Notes under the pieces: model-generated
Databases searched by the model: none
What the model saw: the letters and a program-made list of their open reading frames with translations, nothing else
Told to the model about the DNA's origin: nothing
NCBI GenBank assembly: GCA_016187565.1
Contig: JACPJR010000035.1
Span: forward strand, 17,698-81,697
DNA: 64,000 bases
From: Candidatus Woesearchaeota archaeon
Lineage (GTDB): Archaea > Nanobdellota > Nanobdellia > Woesearchaeales > JACPJR01
Direction of reading: 5' to 3'
Position numbers and translations under genes: made by a program
Shown here: piece by piece, positions 1 to 8,150 of the stretch
How the letters are laid out: each line of letters begins with the position of its first letter
Position numbering within the stretch: the stretch's first letter is position 1

Positions 1-1
1 A

Positions 2-538
2 ACCATAGAGGAAAGACAAAGCCAATTAACAAAACTAGAGCAACAGATTCATGATCTTACACCGTTGAAAGAAAAGCTTGAAACAAGCATTAGTGAGGAT
101 CATCGTAAGTTTAAAGAAGAAACAAAATCAGTTCTTGCACGATTAAATCAGCTCCACATCCTCGAGCAAAAACTTACTGAAAAAGAAGCGTTCCTTGCCA
201 AGAAGGAACAAGCAGCAAAAGCATTGCTTGCTGAGGTTGAACATAAGGGGATACAGCAGCCAGTTTATGGTCAGCCGTTGCGTGAGGAGTCCGTGAAGCC
301 AGCTATAGATCTCCAACAGAGGATGGTTCAAGCAAAAAATCCTCAGGTATTTGATACCTATGCTGCAGTTGCCGCTATTAAAAAGAAACTGCAAGAACGA
401 AATATTGATACAGCATCAGCGATGATGAACGAACTACGCCAAAAGATTGCTTTGACCAAGGATAAAAAAATAAAAGAAGAGATGGATCCTTTATTACTTG
501 AACTAAACACTGATCTTGAATTAGCTAAACTCTCATAA
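2..538 (+). CDS. coiled-coil protein, 5' end missing
   Basis: The reading frame is open from the first bases of the window, so the true start lies upstream; the first in-window start-like codon (TTG at 65) is probably internal. The visible 178 residues are rich in Glu, Lys and Gln with heptad-like spacing over the first 80 residues, which suggests a long coiled coil. The last ~65 residues form a predicted helical hairpin (FDTYAAVAAIKKKLQERN, then a helix with MMNELRQKI), a tail type I associate with DPANN coiled-coil proteins. No enzymatic motif is visible. A small gene follows 39 nt downstream on the same strand. Function unknown. Confidence 0.75.
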   Translation, partial: TIEERQSQLTKLEQQIHDLTPLKEKLETSISEDHRKFKEETKSVLARLNQLHILEQKLTEKEAFLAKKEQAAKALLAEVEHKGIQQPVYGQPLREESVKPAIDLQQRMVQAKNPQVFDTYAAVAAIKKKLQERNIDTASAMMNELRQKIALTKDKKIKEEMDPLLLELNTDLELAKLS

Positions 539-577
539 GACAATAACCAATACAATATAATCTCGAAGGCTAACGAT

Positions 578-769
578 ATGTCTCCGCTTCACCAACAAAA
601 AAACAGGGAATACTTGCAACTCTATATCCCTCACGCATTAGCAAAAGGGATAAAATCAGAAATCGTGAAAGAATTACTATTACGAATGGGCTATCAGGAA
701 GACCTTGTGCAAGAAGTAATGGTTGAGAGTTTAACAAATCAACAAAAACATCTGAACAGTTTACCTTAA
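578..769 (+). CDS. small helical protein, 63 aa
   Basis: A 63-residue protein without signal peptide or membrane segment. Residues about 14-50 (YIPHALAKGIKSEIVKELL then MGYQEDLVQEVM) follow the pattern of a short UBA-like or swapped-helix motif (a helix, a gly turn, a helix, then G-[YW]-x-E-x-[LV]) that I recognise from many small DPANN proteins. It follows the coiled-coil gene by 39 nt and may be co-transcribed. Its last 9 bases overlap the 3' end of the convergent rtcA gene. Function unknown; coding status is supported mainly by composition and position. Confidence 0.55.
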   Translation: MSPLHQQKNREYLQLYIPHALAKGIKSEIVKELLLRMGYQEDLVQEVMVESLTNQQKHLNSLP

Positions 770-1891
770 ATGAGAAGATTGCTCGCTGACTTCGGTCGCT
801 CGGTCGGGTTTCTCTTGAATCGCATTGACTTGTATTACTGGATCATGAACTTCCATAGTAACAGGTAAGAATTTTTCTAAGACATAGTTGTTGGTTATCA
901 TGTGATTGGTTACAGCAGAGGTTTTAAGCTTACTTCCTGGTAAGAGGGCCATGAGCATCAAGAGTTGATCTGCCAAGTGAACATCAACGCCAGCATGCAT
1001 TTCTATTTCATAGAGTAATTGTCGAGCTGCATTCTCTCCGACAACCTCAGCTGGTGTTTTTTGCTTGCCTAAAGCATCGCTCCCTAATGAACCCTGTTGA
1101 GATTCTGTCCATAAGGTAATACTTGAACCAGGAGAAAGACTTTGATGATAACTCGCTTGAATGTTAATCGGAACAGAAAGATTTTTCTCAAGAACTAGTT
1201 GCGCTGCTGTTCCTTGTCGCTCTGCAACCTGAGCAGCTTGCAAGTGCGTTGAGGCAAGAGAGTTTCCCTGAACCATCTGCACTTGAACAGGCAAGGTGAG
1301 ATCAAACGGTTGGTAGCTTTGTTGTAATGCACGAAGGAAATCCTCAAACGAGGAGAAGTATCTTCGATTATGTCGAGGAATAATATGTATCAAGACATTA
1401 CCACCACCTTTAGGATAAAAGCCACGCTTTAGCAAGGAACATTCAATGGTTGCAAAGCGGGAATAGTAAGGTAAGCAGACATAGTGAAAATAATCAAAGG
1501 TTGGGCTCCAGGGTACATCAGTTCCACCAGAAAGTTCTATCTGTAGAGGAGCATCAGCAAAACAACAAGGAAGCAAAAGAGATTGGAGTGCCAAAGTAAC
1601 AGATCCAGCAGTTCCTATGTCAACCGTATAGGTCCCTCCTTGAATCGAACCCGGAACATAGGTCAGGTTCATGGATCCCAATGCTGCTCCACTAACTTCT
1701 GCATGACACATTTTTTGCAAGGCAAGAACACTCTGCAGATGCTGGGCCTTTAGCCCTGGCTCAGACCTTCCTTTTCGGATGTCAGTAACAGAAAATCCTT
1801 TTCCGGTGATGGTGGAAATCGCCAAAGCTGTTCGTACTAATGAACCACCTCCTTCACCAGAGGTACCATCCAACTGAATCAAGTTTGTCAT
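761..1891 (-). CDS. rtcA: RNA 3'-terminal phosphate cyclase
   Basis: Converts an RNA 3'-phosphate to a 2',3'-cyclic phosphate through a covalent enzyme-AMP intermediate. The family signature is clear: GTSGEGGGSLVRTALAIS at the N-terminus, KGRSEPGLKAQHL, SGGTDVPWSPTFDYF in the middle, KRGFYPKGGG, and near the C-terminus VTNHMITNNYVLEKFLP, whose His is the expected adenylated nucleophile. At 376 aa it is slightly longer than typical (about 340), with the extra residues at the C-terminal tail. Archaeal-type RtcA is usually linked to RNA repair or splicing; this organism also appears to have intron-containing RNAs, so the link is plausible but inferred. Transcribed alone, convergent with the small gene at 578. 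Confidence 0.95.
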   Translation of the reverse strand: MTNLIQLDGTSGEGGGSLVRTALAISTITGKGFSVTDIRKGRSEPGLKAQHLQSVLALQKMCHAEVSGAALGSMNLTYVPGSIQGGTYTVDIGTAGSVTLALQSLLLPCCFADAPLQIELSGGTDVPWSPTFDYFHYVCLPYYSRFATIECSLLKRGFYPKGGGNVLIHIIPRHNRRYFSSFEDFLRALQQSYQPFDLTLPVQVQMVQGNSLASTHLQAAQVAERQGTAAQLVLEKNLSVPINIQASYHQSLSPGSSITLWTESQQGSLGSDALGKQKTPAEVVGENAARQLLYEIEMHAGVDVHLADQLLMLMALLPGSKLKTSAVTNHMITNNYVLEKFLPVTMEVHDPVIQVNAIQEKPDRATEVSEQSSHLR

Positions 1892-1972
1892 TCATCCCCA
1901 AAATTCCTCATTCCCACAGGTAAATCCTGTAAAGAAAGAATAAAAAAGAAAGCTTAAAGAGATTTAATAAGC

Positions 1973-2296
1973 TTACTCCACAACATAATCAACACTGGCA
2001 TCACTGTCAGCGTCACTATCTAAGGAATCTGCATCATCTAATCCACCTGAAACATCATTCAACAAAGACTCATCAAAGAGATCAGCTCCTTCATATTGAG
2101 TTCCATCAAAATCGTTAGGATCAATATTATAGTCAACATCTTGCCCATCACTAATATCTGCATCTGGATCACTATCATCAAGATCGTCAACATTATCGAT
2201 CTGGCCATTTTCTTTTGGTTGTTGCTTGTTCCCACGGCATCCTACCAGTAACACAGCAATAAGAAGGACCAGCACCAAGGTCATTATTTTTTTCAT
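1973..2296 (-). CDS. acidic secreted lipoprotein
   Basis: A 107-aa predicted lipoprotein. The start at 2296 is chosen because AGGAGGTG lies just before it; an in-frame ATG 24 nt upstream lies 5' of that ribosome binding site. The N-terminus is MKKIMTLVLVLLIAVLLVGC: positive residues, a hydrophobic core and a lipobox with the Cys to be lipidated. The mature part is extremely acidic, with Asp-rich runs such as DDLDDSDPDADISDGQD and a second Asp/Ser-rich tail, and no enzymatic motif. It could bind divalent cations or be a flexible surface anchor; both are guesses. Single gene with short flanks. Confidence 0.8.
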   Translation of the reverse strand: MKKIMTLVLVLLIAVLLVGCRGNKQQPKENGQIDNVDDLDDSDPDADISDGQDVDYNIDPNDFDGTQYEGADLFDESLLNDVSGGLDDADSLDSDADSDASVDYVVE

Positions 2297-2486
2297 ACAA
2301 ACACCTCCTGGGATTGTCATTGAATTGGTGAATATTGTCAGCTACAAAAATTTCATCTTATATAAACTTTTGTATTGTGAAATTCTTCATCCATAACTCA
2401 ACGAGTTTATGGAAGATCTAGGCTATAAACCATTATGGTCTTGAGCAGTCAAAAATAAGAGATAAAAAGAAAAAAAGCTGAGAAAT

Positions 2487-3758
2487 TTACTCAGCAGGTA
2501 TTTCAACGCTTACTGGACCAGTGAAGGTAATGGTTTGTCCTTTTCCCTTCTTGTAGGTTCCTGTCCCGTCAAGGTTGACCTCTCCTGTACCCTTTGCATA
2601 GAACTTGGTAACGGTTCCATCAAGGCTTACGTCGAGGTTACTTCCGGTAACCATGGCAGATCCAGCTCCTGTGTACTGGTAGTGGTTGGCTGCAAGTTCT
2701 GTTTTGTTACCAAAACCATCTACAATAGTCACTGAAAGAGTGTCGTCTCCTTTAACGGTTAAAACTCCATCTCCCTCAACCTCAACCTTTCCACCAACAA
2801 CAGTAAGGGTTGATCCTGTTACACTGATGGTACCTTCGCCACTTGCCTCAATCCAGCCAGTTCCTTCCGCGGTAGTCGATCCGTTTTTAGGACCAATTGT
2901 TCCTCCTCCTGTAGTGGTATAACTGTTATACTGCTTAACGAGCTTTTGAGCAGTTGCGTAGAAGGTTCGAATATCACGGTTGATATCTTTAAGTTCCTTC
3001 ATAACAACCAACACATCACTCGATGCCTTAGGCAAGTTGTTGATATTTTTGTACTTAGCCTGAGCAGTTGCATAATCAGCCTCGATTGCATCAAGGTCTG
3101 CACGCAAGGTAGTCATGGTAGCACGCATCTCAGCAAGTGTAGGGTCGCTTGGCTTCAAGGTTTCTTGCTTGACAAGCTTTTCATCAAGCTTTGCATACAC
3201 CTTGTTGAGTTTGTCAACTAATTCGCCTGCTTTTCTGTTCAGGACACTTGCAACACCCCATTTTAAGAGTGCTTTATCATCATTCCATTCATTCATGACT
3301 TTGTTCTTGACAGCCACAAGATCGCTGATGGTTGTTGCAGCTTCTATCTCCTGATAGAGGCTACTTCCCTCTGCAGTATCAGCCAAGTGCTTCTGAACCT
3401 CTGCCATTAAAGCAGCTTCCTCTGGGTCATCAGCAACGCCGTAAAGTTCAAGGGCTTTATTCAAAAATTCAAGATGACCATGTATTCGGTTAAGGGTTTT
3501 TCTTCCATACTCTTGAGCTGTTGTAAAAGCCTCTTCGAGATTCTGAGCGTTCTTTGCTTTCTGCAATAGTTCTTTTGCTTTTAAATAATCGCTTCGTGCT
3601 TTGTTGTACTCAGCAACACCCTGTTGGTATCGTTGCTTATACGTATTGTACTGGTTTCGTGCATTTGCATCCATACTTGCAAGGCTTTGTGCCAAAGCCA
3701 TAGGCACTATACTTATGATAAACAGTGCCAGAACCACCAATGTGGCAAATCGTTTCAT
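2487..3758 (-). CDS. secreted coiled-coil plus glycine-rich beta protein (paralog A)
   Basis: 423 aa. Residues 1-23 are a signal peptide ending ...VPMALA. Residues ~25-290 are alpha-helical with strong heptads (NQYNTYKQRYQQGVAEYNKA). Residues ~300-423 are a beta-rich domain with short repeats of the form GxGxxxVxGxxxxVxGGxVEVEGDGVLTV, reminiscent of stacked strands in bacterial DUF4097-like or beta-solenoid proteins. GGAGGTG precedes the ATG by 7 nt, and a TATA box (TTTATAAAT on this strand) lies near 3850. A second copy of the same architecture is encoded at 6215-7453; much of the N-terminal 130 residues is shared, including QEYGRKT and KALELYGVADD. Secreted or surface-exposed structural role is inferred. 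Confidence 0.85.
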   Translation of the reverse strand: MKRFATLVVLALFIISIVPMALAQSLASMDANARNQYNTYKQRYQQGVAEYNKARSDYLKAKELLQKAKNAQNLEEAFTTAQEYGRKTLNRIHGHLEFLNKALELYGVADDPEEAALMAEVQKHLADTAEGSSLYQEIEAATTISDLVAVKNKVMNEWNDDKALLKWGVASVLNRKAGELVDKLNKVYAKLDEKLVKQETLKPSDPTLAEMRATMTTLRADLDAIEADYATAQAKYKNINNLPKASSDVLVVMKELKDINRDIRTFYATAQKLVKQYNSYTTTGGGTIGPKNGSTTAEGTGWIEASGEGTISVTGSTLTVVGGKVEVEGDGVLTVKGDDTLSVTIVDGFGNKTELAANHYQYTGAGSAMVTGSNLDVSLDGTVTKFYAKGTGEVNLDGTGTYKKGKGQTITFTGPVSVEIPAE

Positions 3759-4030
3759 TATTACACCTCCAATGCGGACTTGTTTACTTGTTACTGTGTT
3801 TCTGCTTCTCTTAGGAAAAGCATAGAGTCTTTTGAGAACCAGTCATTTATAAAATTGCTTGTTTTTAAGAGGCAAGTAAAACTTTAGGAACTAATTTAAC
3901 CCTTTACGCAGATTGAAGAAAGTCTCTAAGGGTTTATTAAGCTGAGAAACAGCTTCGCTTCTTAAAATACGCCTTATTTAGTTTGATCCAGTTAGAAATT
4001 ATCGAAAGGTATTTATAGGAAGGTAGGTTC

Positions 4031-4882
4031 ATGGATGATATGAAGGGTTGCAAGTGCTTTCATGTTCATCAGAAGCAAACAGGAAAGACAAGAAGATGGG
4101 ACGTTTTGGTTATATACGCTGCTTTCTCGCTACTACTTTTGTTCATTGGTTCTGCTCCTGAAGTCAGTGCAGCTACGATCTACGGAACGATCTATGATAT
4201 CGGCTTTGAAGAATTTAAGAATGTTATTGTTGAGATCAATACCACGCCAAAGCAATACTTTGTTTCTAAAACCGGGAACTATTCGTTTAATGTGCCTGAG
4301 GGTAGCTATACCTTGGAGGGAAGCTATATCTTAGGGAATGAAACCTTAGCCTCGCATGAGGAGAGTATTGTCGTTGAGGGAGATGGGGAATATGTCCTCG
4401 ACATGATTCTTTTCATTGATATTGATGTTGGTAAAGATATCGAGCAAGATAATGAAACCATTGACTTTACTCTTGACCCTAATGATAATACAAAACCACA
4501 GCCTTTTGTAAGTAGATCTTTTTTGTTGGGGATAATGATCTTTATCGTTGTAGGAGGATTAGGCTACGGCCTCTTTCGCTTTCTCAAAAAGCCACTGCAT
4601 GAAACAGAAGGGACGGAAAAAGAAACTGACGTTGAACTTCAGCAAAAGAATGCACGAACAGATATAAGTAAGGTTATCGAAACCGTGGAGCTTCCTGACG
4701 ATGCAAAAGAGGTATTGAAGATCATCAAGGAAAAAGAGGGAAGAGTGACACAGAAAGAGATTCGCAAAGAGATCCCTCTTTCAGAGGCAAAGATAAGTTT
4801 GATTCTGACCGAGCTAGAACAGCGTGGATTTGTCCGAAAAATAAAAAAAGGAAGAGGTAATATCGTCATTCTTAATGCATAA
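4031..4882 (+). CDS. membrane-anchored winged-helix protein with extracellular beta domain
   Basis: 283 aa. A hydrophobic signal or anchor (VLVIYAAFSLLLLFIG) is followed by a carboxypeptidase-regulatory-like beta domain (ATIYGTIYDIGFEEFKNVIV, residues ~48-135), a second membrane span (LLGIMIFIVVGGLGYGLF, ~165-183) and a cytoplasmic winged-helix domain (LKIIKEKEGRVTQKEIRKEI, then SLILTELEQRGFVRKIKKGRG, ~227-280). Such proteins are common in archaea and may sense an external signal and bind DNA. A TATA-like ATTTATA at 4011-4017 sits 26 nt before an in-frame ATG at 4040, so the true start may be 4040. Overlaps the next gene by 8 nt, suggesting translational coupling to DUF460. Confidence 0.8.
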   Translation: MDDMKGCKCFHVHQKQTGKTRRWDVLVIYAAFSLLLLFIGSAPEVSAATIYGTIYDIGFEEFKNVIVEINTTPKQYFVSKTGNYSFNVPEGSYTLEGSYILGNETLASHEESIVVEGDGEYVLDMILFIDIDVGKDIEQDNETIDFTLDPNDNTKPQPFVSRSFLLGIMIFIVVGGLGYGLFRFLKKPLHETEGTEKETDVELQQKNARTDISKVIETVELPDDAKEVLKIIKEKEGRVTQKEIRKEIPLSEAKISLILTELEQRGFVRKIKKGRGNIVILNA

Positions 4883-6092
4883 ACCGCTTCTCATTATGGG
4901 GATTGATCCTGGCACAACACTTGGGTATGCGCTCATTGATCTTGAAGGAAATCCTGTCCAGATTGCATCATCAAAAGAACTCGATCTTAGTCTTCTCCTC
5001 GCTACAGCTATAGAATGGGGAAGAATTATTATTGTCGGCTGTGATAAACGACCTGTTCCTACATTCGTTGAAAAATTTAGCACAAAAATTGGTGCACGCC
5101 TTGTTTGTCCAAAACATGATCTTAAAGTAGCAGACAAGAAAGAAATGACCCAAGGCTTTAATTTTCGTAATAATCATGAGATGGATGCGCTTGCTGCTGC
5201 CTTACTGGCCTATAAGGAATATCGTTCTCTGTTTCAGAAGATTAAGGCGTATGTCACAAGAATTGGAAAACAAGATGATAAAGAACTGTTTGATAGCATT
5301 GTTGAACGACTGGTGAAGGGAAAGATGAACATTCATGAGGCTCATCAGCAAATAGAACAGCTAGAAATAACAGAACCAAAGGCACCAATAACAGCAGTAA
5401 AAGCACCAGCAGCACGAACGCATGCTGTTGATCCCACCATAAGAAATCTCGTGGACAGAATCAAAAGACTCAAGAAAGAAAATAAACTGATACGCGAACA
5501 AAATAAAATCCTTGTGCAACGGACACAAAACCTCTTGAAACAGCGAAAACAAGAATGGGCAAAAGACGTACAAAAAATACCTGAAGAAAAAGTGAAACAA
5601 TTACTTTCCCACAAGGAAAAAAATATCTACCATCTTGAACATGATGTTGAGGAGCGAGAACAAACAATAAAAAGATTACAAGAATCTCTTACGAACATTG
5701 CTGCTCTGCTTACCCATCTTCCTGAATACCGGCTTGCAAAAAGAATGCGTAGCTTAAGTTTGCGAGAATATACAAGCGTCGCTGAAAAGCTCTCGCTCAG
5801 AAAAGATGATATCCTTGTTGTGAAGGACGCAAGCATCATCAGTAGAGAAGTTCTCGAAAAATTAGAAGGAACAGTAAGCGTCATTCTGTATGAGGAAAGA
5901 GTGAGCAAGGAAGTCCAACAACGATTTACCGCAATTCCTCTCAAAGGATTATCCACCATTCTCTTTGATCCACTCATCTTTATACCCAAGAAAGAACTTG
6001 ATGAGATTATTAGTCGTTACACCTTACCTAAAAACCTCGTGAAAAATATTGTTACGCAATATCAGAAAGAACGACAGCAAGAGGAGAACTGA
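4875..6092 (+). CDS. DUF460 family protein, RNase H/RuvC-like
   Basis: 405 aa, archaeal DUF460 (arCOG-type RuvC-like nuclease fold). The N-terminal ~115 residues carry the RNase H-fold elements: IMGIDPGTTLGYALIDLEG with the first acidic residue, RIIIVGCDKRP as strand 4, and NNHEMDALAAALLAY with the distal acidic residues. Residues ~190-290 are a long Lys/Glu-rich coiled coil, and the C-terminal ~110 residues form a mixed alpha/beta domain (DDILVVKDASIISREVLEKL). The family is archaea-specific; a role in nucleic acid processing is expected from the fold but not proven to my knowledge. Coupled to the upstream membrane HTH gene by an 8-nt overlap. Confidence 0.9.
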   Translation: MHKPLLIMGIDPGTTLGYALIDLEGNPVQIASSKELDLSLLLATAIEWGRIIIVGCDKRPVPTFVEKFSTKIGARLVCPKHDLKVADKKEMTQGFNFRNNHEMDALAAALLAYKEYRSLFQKIKAYVTRIGKQDDKELFDSIVERLVKGKMNIHEAHQQIEQLEITEPKAPITAVKAPAARTHAVDPTIRNLVDRIKRLKKENKLIREQNKILVQRTQNLLKQRKQEWAKDVQKIPEEKVKQLLSHKEKNIYHLEHDVEEREQTIKRLQESLTNIAALLTHLPEYRLAKRMRSLSLREYTSVAEKLSLRKDDILVVKDASIISREVLEKLEGTVSVILYEERVSKEVQQRFTAIPLKGLSTILFDPLIFIPKKELDEIISRYTLPKNLVKNIVTQYQKERQQEEN

Positions 6093-6101
6093 AAAAGAGG
6101 A

Positions 6102-6151
6102 CATCAGGAACCCGCCTCTGGGGGTGATTGGTAGAAACATGGTTCCTGATG
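6102..6151. terminator. 11-bp inverted repeat between convergent genes
   Basis: CATCAGGAACC (6102-6112) and GGTTCCTGATG (6141-6151) are perfect reverse complements separated by 28 nt. The loop itself can pair ACCC with GGGT. It starts 10 nt after the DUF460 stop and lies before the end of the convergent secreted-protein gene, so a bidirectional transcription end or mRNA-end structure is the simplest reading. Confidence 0.5.
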
Positions 6152-6214
6152 CCAATGATCAACAATGTGATAGGAATAAGGAGATTATAAAAAAGAAAAA
6201 AAGCTAAGCAGAGC

Positions 6215-7453
6215 TTAGCTCATGGAAACCTCAACTGCACTGCTGCTATTGAAGACGACTGATGGGGATTTACCTTTTCGGTAGCCACCATCTCCTTCAA
6301 GGTTGACGGTTCCAATGCCCTTTGCATAGAATCGATCAACGGTTCCGCTCACCATAACGGTAAGGTTTTCTCCCTTGATAACAGCAGTACCATCTCCGGT
6401 GTACTGGTATCCTCCTGGAACAGCAGTCTTATTACCAAAACCATCAATGTCAAGTGAGGTGGTATTCCCAATAATGGTTAAGGTTCCATTACCATCAACC
6501 TCGACTCTTCCGTTCGAAACGCCAAAGGTTGTTCCTACAGCCGTAATGTTCCCTACACCCCATGCTTCGACATAACCAGTACCATTCAACTCTTTCTCAC
6601 CACTAACACTTCTGGCAAAACTGTTGTACTGATTAACAAGTTCAACAGCATCCTTGTGGAAGGCTCGTAGTTTCTGGTTAATGATTCTGGCCTTGCTGAT
6701 CATCTCTTGTGCTAAACGATCAGCATCCTTGAGGTCCTTTATCTGTGTGTAGCTTTGCTTTGCTTCTTCATACTCTGCTTCAAGTTGGTCAAGGTCAGCA
6801 CGTGCTTGAGTCAGGGTTGTACGCATAGCGCTAACGGTTGGGTCTTGAGGGTACAAGGTTTCTTGCTTGGTAACTTTTTCATCAAGCTTTGCATACACAT
6901 TGTTCATCTTCTCAAGAGCAATGTCAGCTTTTCTGTTCAAGACACTTGCAACACCCCATTTTAAGAGTGCCTTATCATTGTTCCACTCGTTCATAATGTC
7001 ATTCTTTACGGCAACAAGATCTGCAATGGTCTGTGCGCTGTCAACTCGTTGCTGTAATATTCCGTTTTCTGCAGTAGCAGCCAAATGTTTCTCAACTTCA
7101 GCCATTAAAGCAGCTTCTTTGGAATCATCAGCAACCCCGTAAAGCTCAAGGGCCTTGTCTAAAAATGCAAGGTGGCTGTGTATTCGGTTAATGGTTTTTC
7201 TCCCATATTCCTGAGCTACTGGAAAAGCCTCTGAAAGATTTTCCTTGTTTTTTGCTTTGCCCAATAGTTCCTTTGCTTTCATATAATCAGCTCGTGCGTC
7301 TTCATATTCCTCCACGCTCTGATGATACCTCTCTTTATAGGTTTGGTACTGGTTTTTTGCATGCTGGTCTAAACCAGCAAGATTTGCTACGGCGCCTGGC
7401 ACCATACTTACCATAAGCACGGCCATCAGCACCAGTGCAATCAATTGTTTCAT
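6215..7453 (-). CDS. secreted coiled-coil plus glycine-rich beta protein (paralog B)
   Basis: 412 aa, paralog of the protein at 2487-3758 with the same order: signal peptide (MKQLIALVLMAVLMVSMVP), helical region of ~260 residues (KNQYQTYKERYHQSVEEY; GRKTINRIHSHLAFLDKALE; WNNDKALLKWGVASVLNRKA) and a C-terminal glycine/valine repeat beta domain (VEVDGNGTLTIIGNTTSLD). GAGGTG precedes the ATG. The two copies flank the membrane HTH and DUF460 genes, which suggests a local duplication. The linker between the helical and beta halves is the least similar part. Surface role inferred from the signal peptide; no enzymatic motif seen. Confidence 0.85.
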   Translation of the reverse strand: MKQLIALVLMAVLMVSMVPGAVANLAGLDQHAKNQYQTYKERYHQSVEEYEDARADYMKAKELLGKAKNKENLSEAFPVAQEYGRKTINRIHSHLAFLDKALELYGVADDSKEAALMAEVEKHLAATAENGILQQRVDSAQTIADLVAVKNDIMNEWNNDKALLKWGVASVLNRKADIALEKMNNVYAKLDEKVTKQETLYPQDPTVSAMRTTLTQARADLDQLEAEYEEAKQSYTQIKDLKDADRLAQEMISKARIINQKLRAFHKDAVELVNQYNSFARSVSGEKELNGTGYVEAWGVGNITAVGTTFGVSNGRVEVDGNGTLTIIGNTTSLDIDGFGNKTAVPGGYQYTGDGTAVIKGENLTVMVSGTVDRFYAKGIGTVNLEGDGGYRKGKSPSVVFNSSSAVEVSMS

Positions 7454-7844
7454 GCTTCACACCTCGTTGTGTTTTATGTTCTCTATCTATTTATTTAACA
7501 TTCATCTCCTTGCTAACTGGGTTTTTCCCAATGAACTAGGATATAAGGATGAAAGCAGGTATTGTTTATAAACAAACTTGTTTTAAATAGGAAAAGAAGC
7601 TTTATTAAAGGAGATTAAACTTTAAAAAGGTTTAAAATGCTTTATTTTTATTTATGGACCGTAAAAACTTATTATTTAGGTGAAATAATTCTTCAAAGTG
7701 CTCTTTTTTATTGAAAGCTTTAGTAAGCCTCAAAGCAGTACAGAAGATTGCGCAGTAGTTAGATTAAGAAGAACTCGAAAGGCTTTTTTAGTTCTGGTAA
7801 TAGTTCTGGTAAGATTGTTAAGATAAATAATTCTACTGTTACAA
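7454..7844. other. AT-rich intergenic stretch, no gene seen
   Basis: About 390 nt of AT-rich sequence upstream of paralog B. It contains several TATA-like runs and the partial repeat TAGTTCTGGTAA near 7793-7811, but no reading frame with coding character. It leads directly into the GC-rich stem-loop island. Confidence 0.5.
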
Positions 7845-8122
7845 CGCCGTTATAGGCGGTGCGACGGCTGCTCTGCAGCCTACGAGCCACTCCGTAGGAG
7901 CCTCGGCTCGCCGCACGCCACCAAACGTTACCAAAGTTTGATCAAATGGGTGCAATATGAGTTGCACATCGCGGCCTGCCTGCTGGTAGGATAGCCGCGT
8001 CGAAACACTTCATGCGCTTCCTTCCGTGTCAACTGAGCGTAACCAGTTGTGGCGCTGACGAAGCGGGTCCCCTTCGGGGTGCTTCGTAGGATTTGCTCGT
8101 CAAGCAAATCCGTCAGCCGCCA
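7845..8122. other. GC-rich island of consecutive stem-loops (candidate structured RNA or palindromic element)
   Basis: About 280 nt, clearly richer in G+C than its flanks, made of stems: CGCC/GGCG (7845-7858); an outer stem GGCGGTGCG with CGCACGCC (7855-7863, 7912-7919) enclosing GGCTGC-TCT-GCAGCC (7866-7880), CTACG/CGTAG (7880-7897) and GAGC/GCTC (7898-7909); GTGCAA/TTGCAC (7950-7967); CGCGGC/GCCGCG (7970-7999); and an outer stem TGGCGCTGACG with CGTCAGCCGCCA (8050-8122, one bulge) enclosing ACGAAGC/GCTTCGT (8058-8087) and GGATTTGCT/AGCAAATCC (8089-8111). I could not match it to RNase P RNA or SRP RNA core motifs. Strand and function unknown. Confidence 0.55.
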
Positions 8123-8150
8123 TCGGCGTGGTATGCATAAACTCTGACGT

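Noticed and set aside
7845..8122. Island considered as RNase P RNA or SRP RNA
   Set aside because: On neither strand did I find the conserved RNase P core segments or the SRP helix 8 core; a covariance-model search is needed to be certain.
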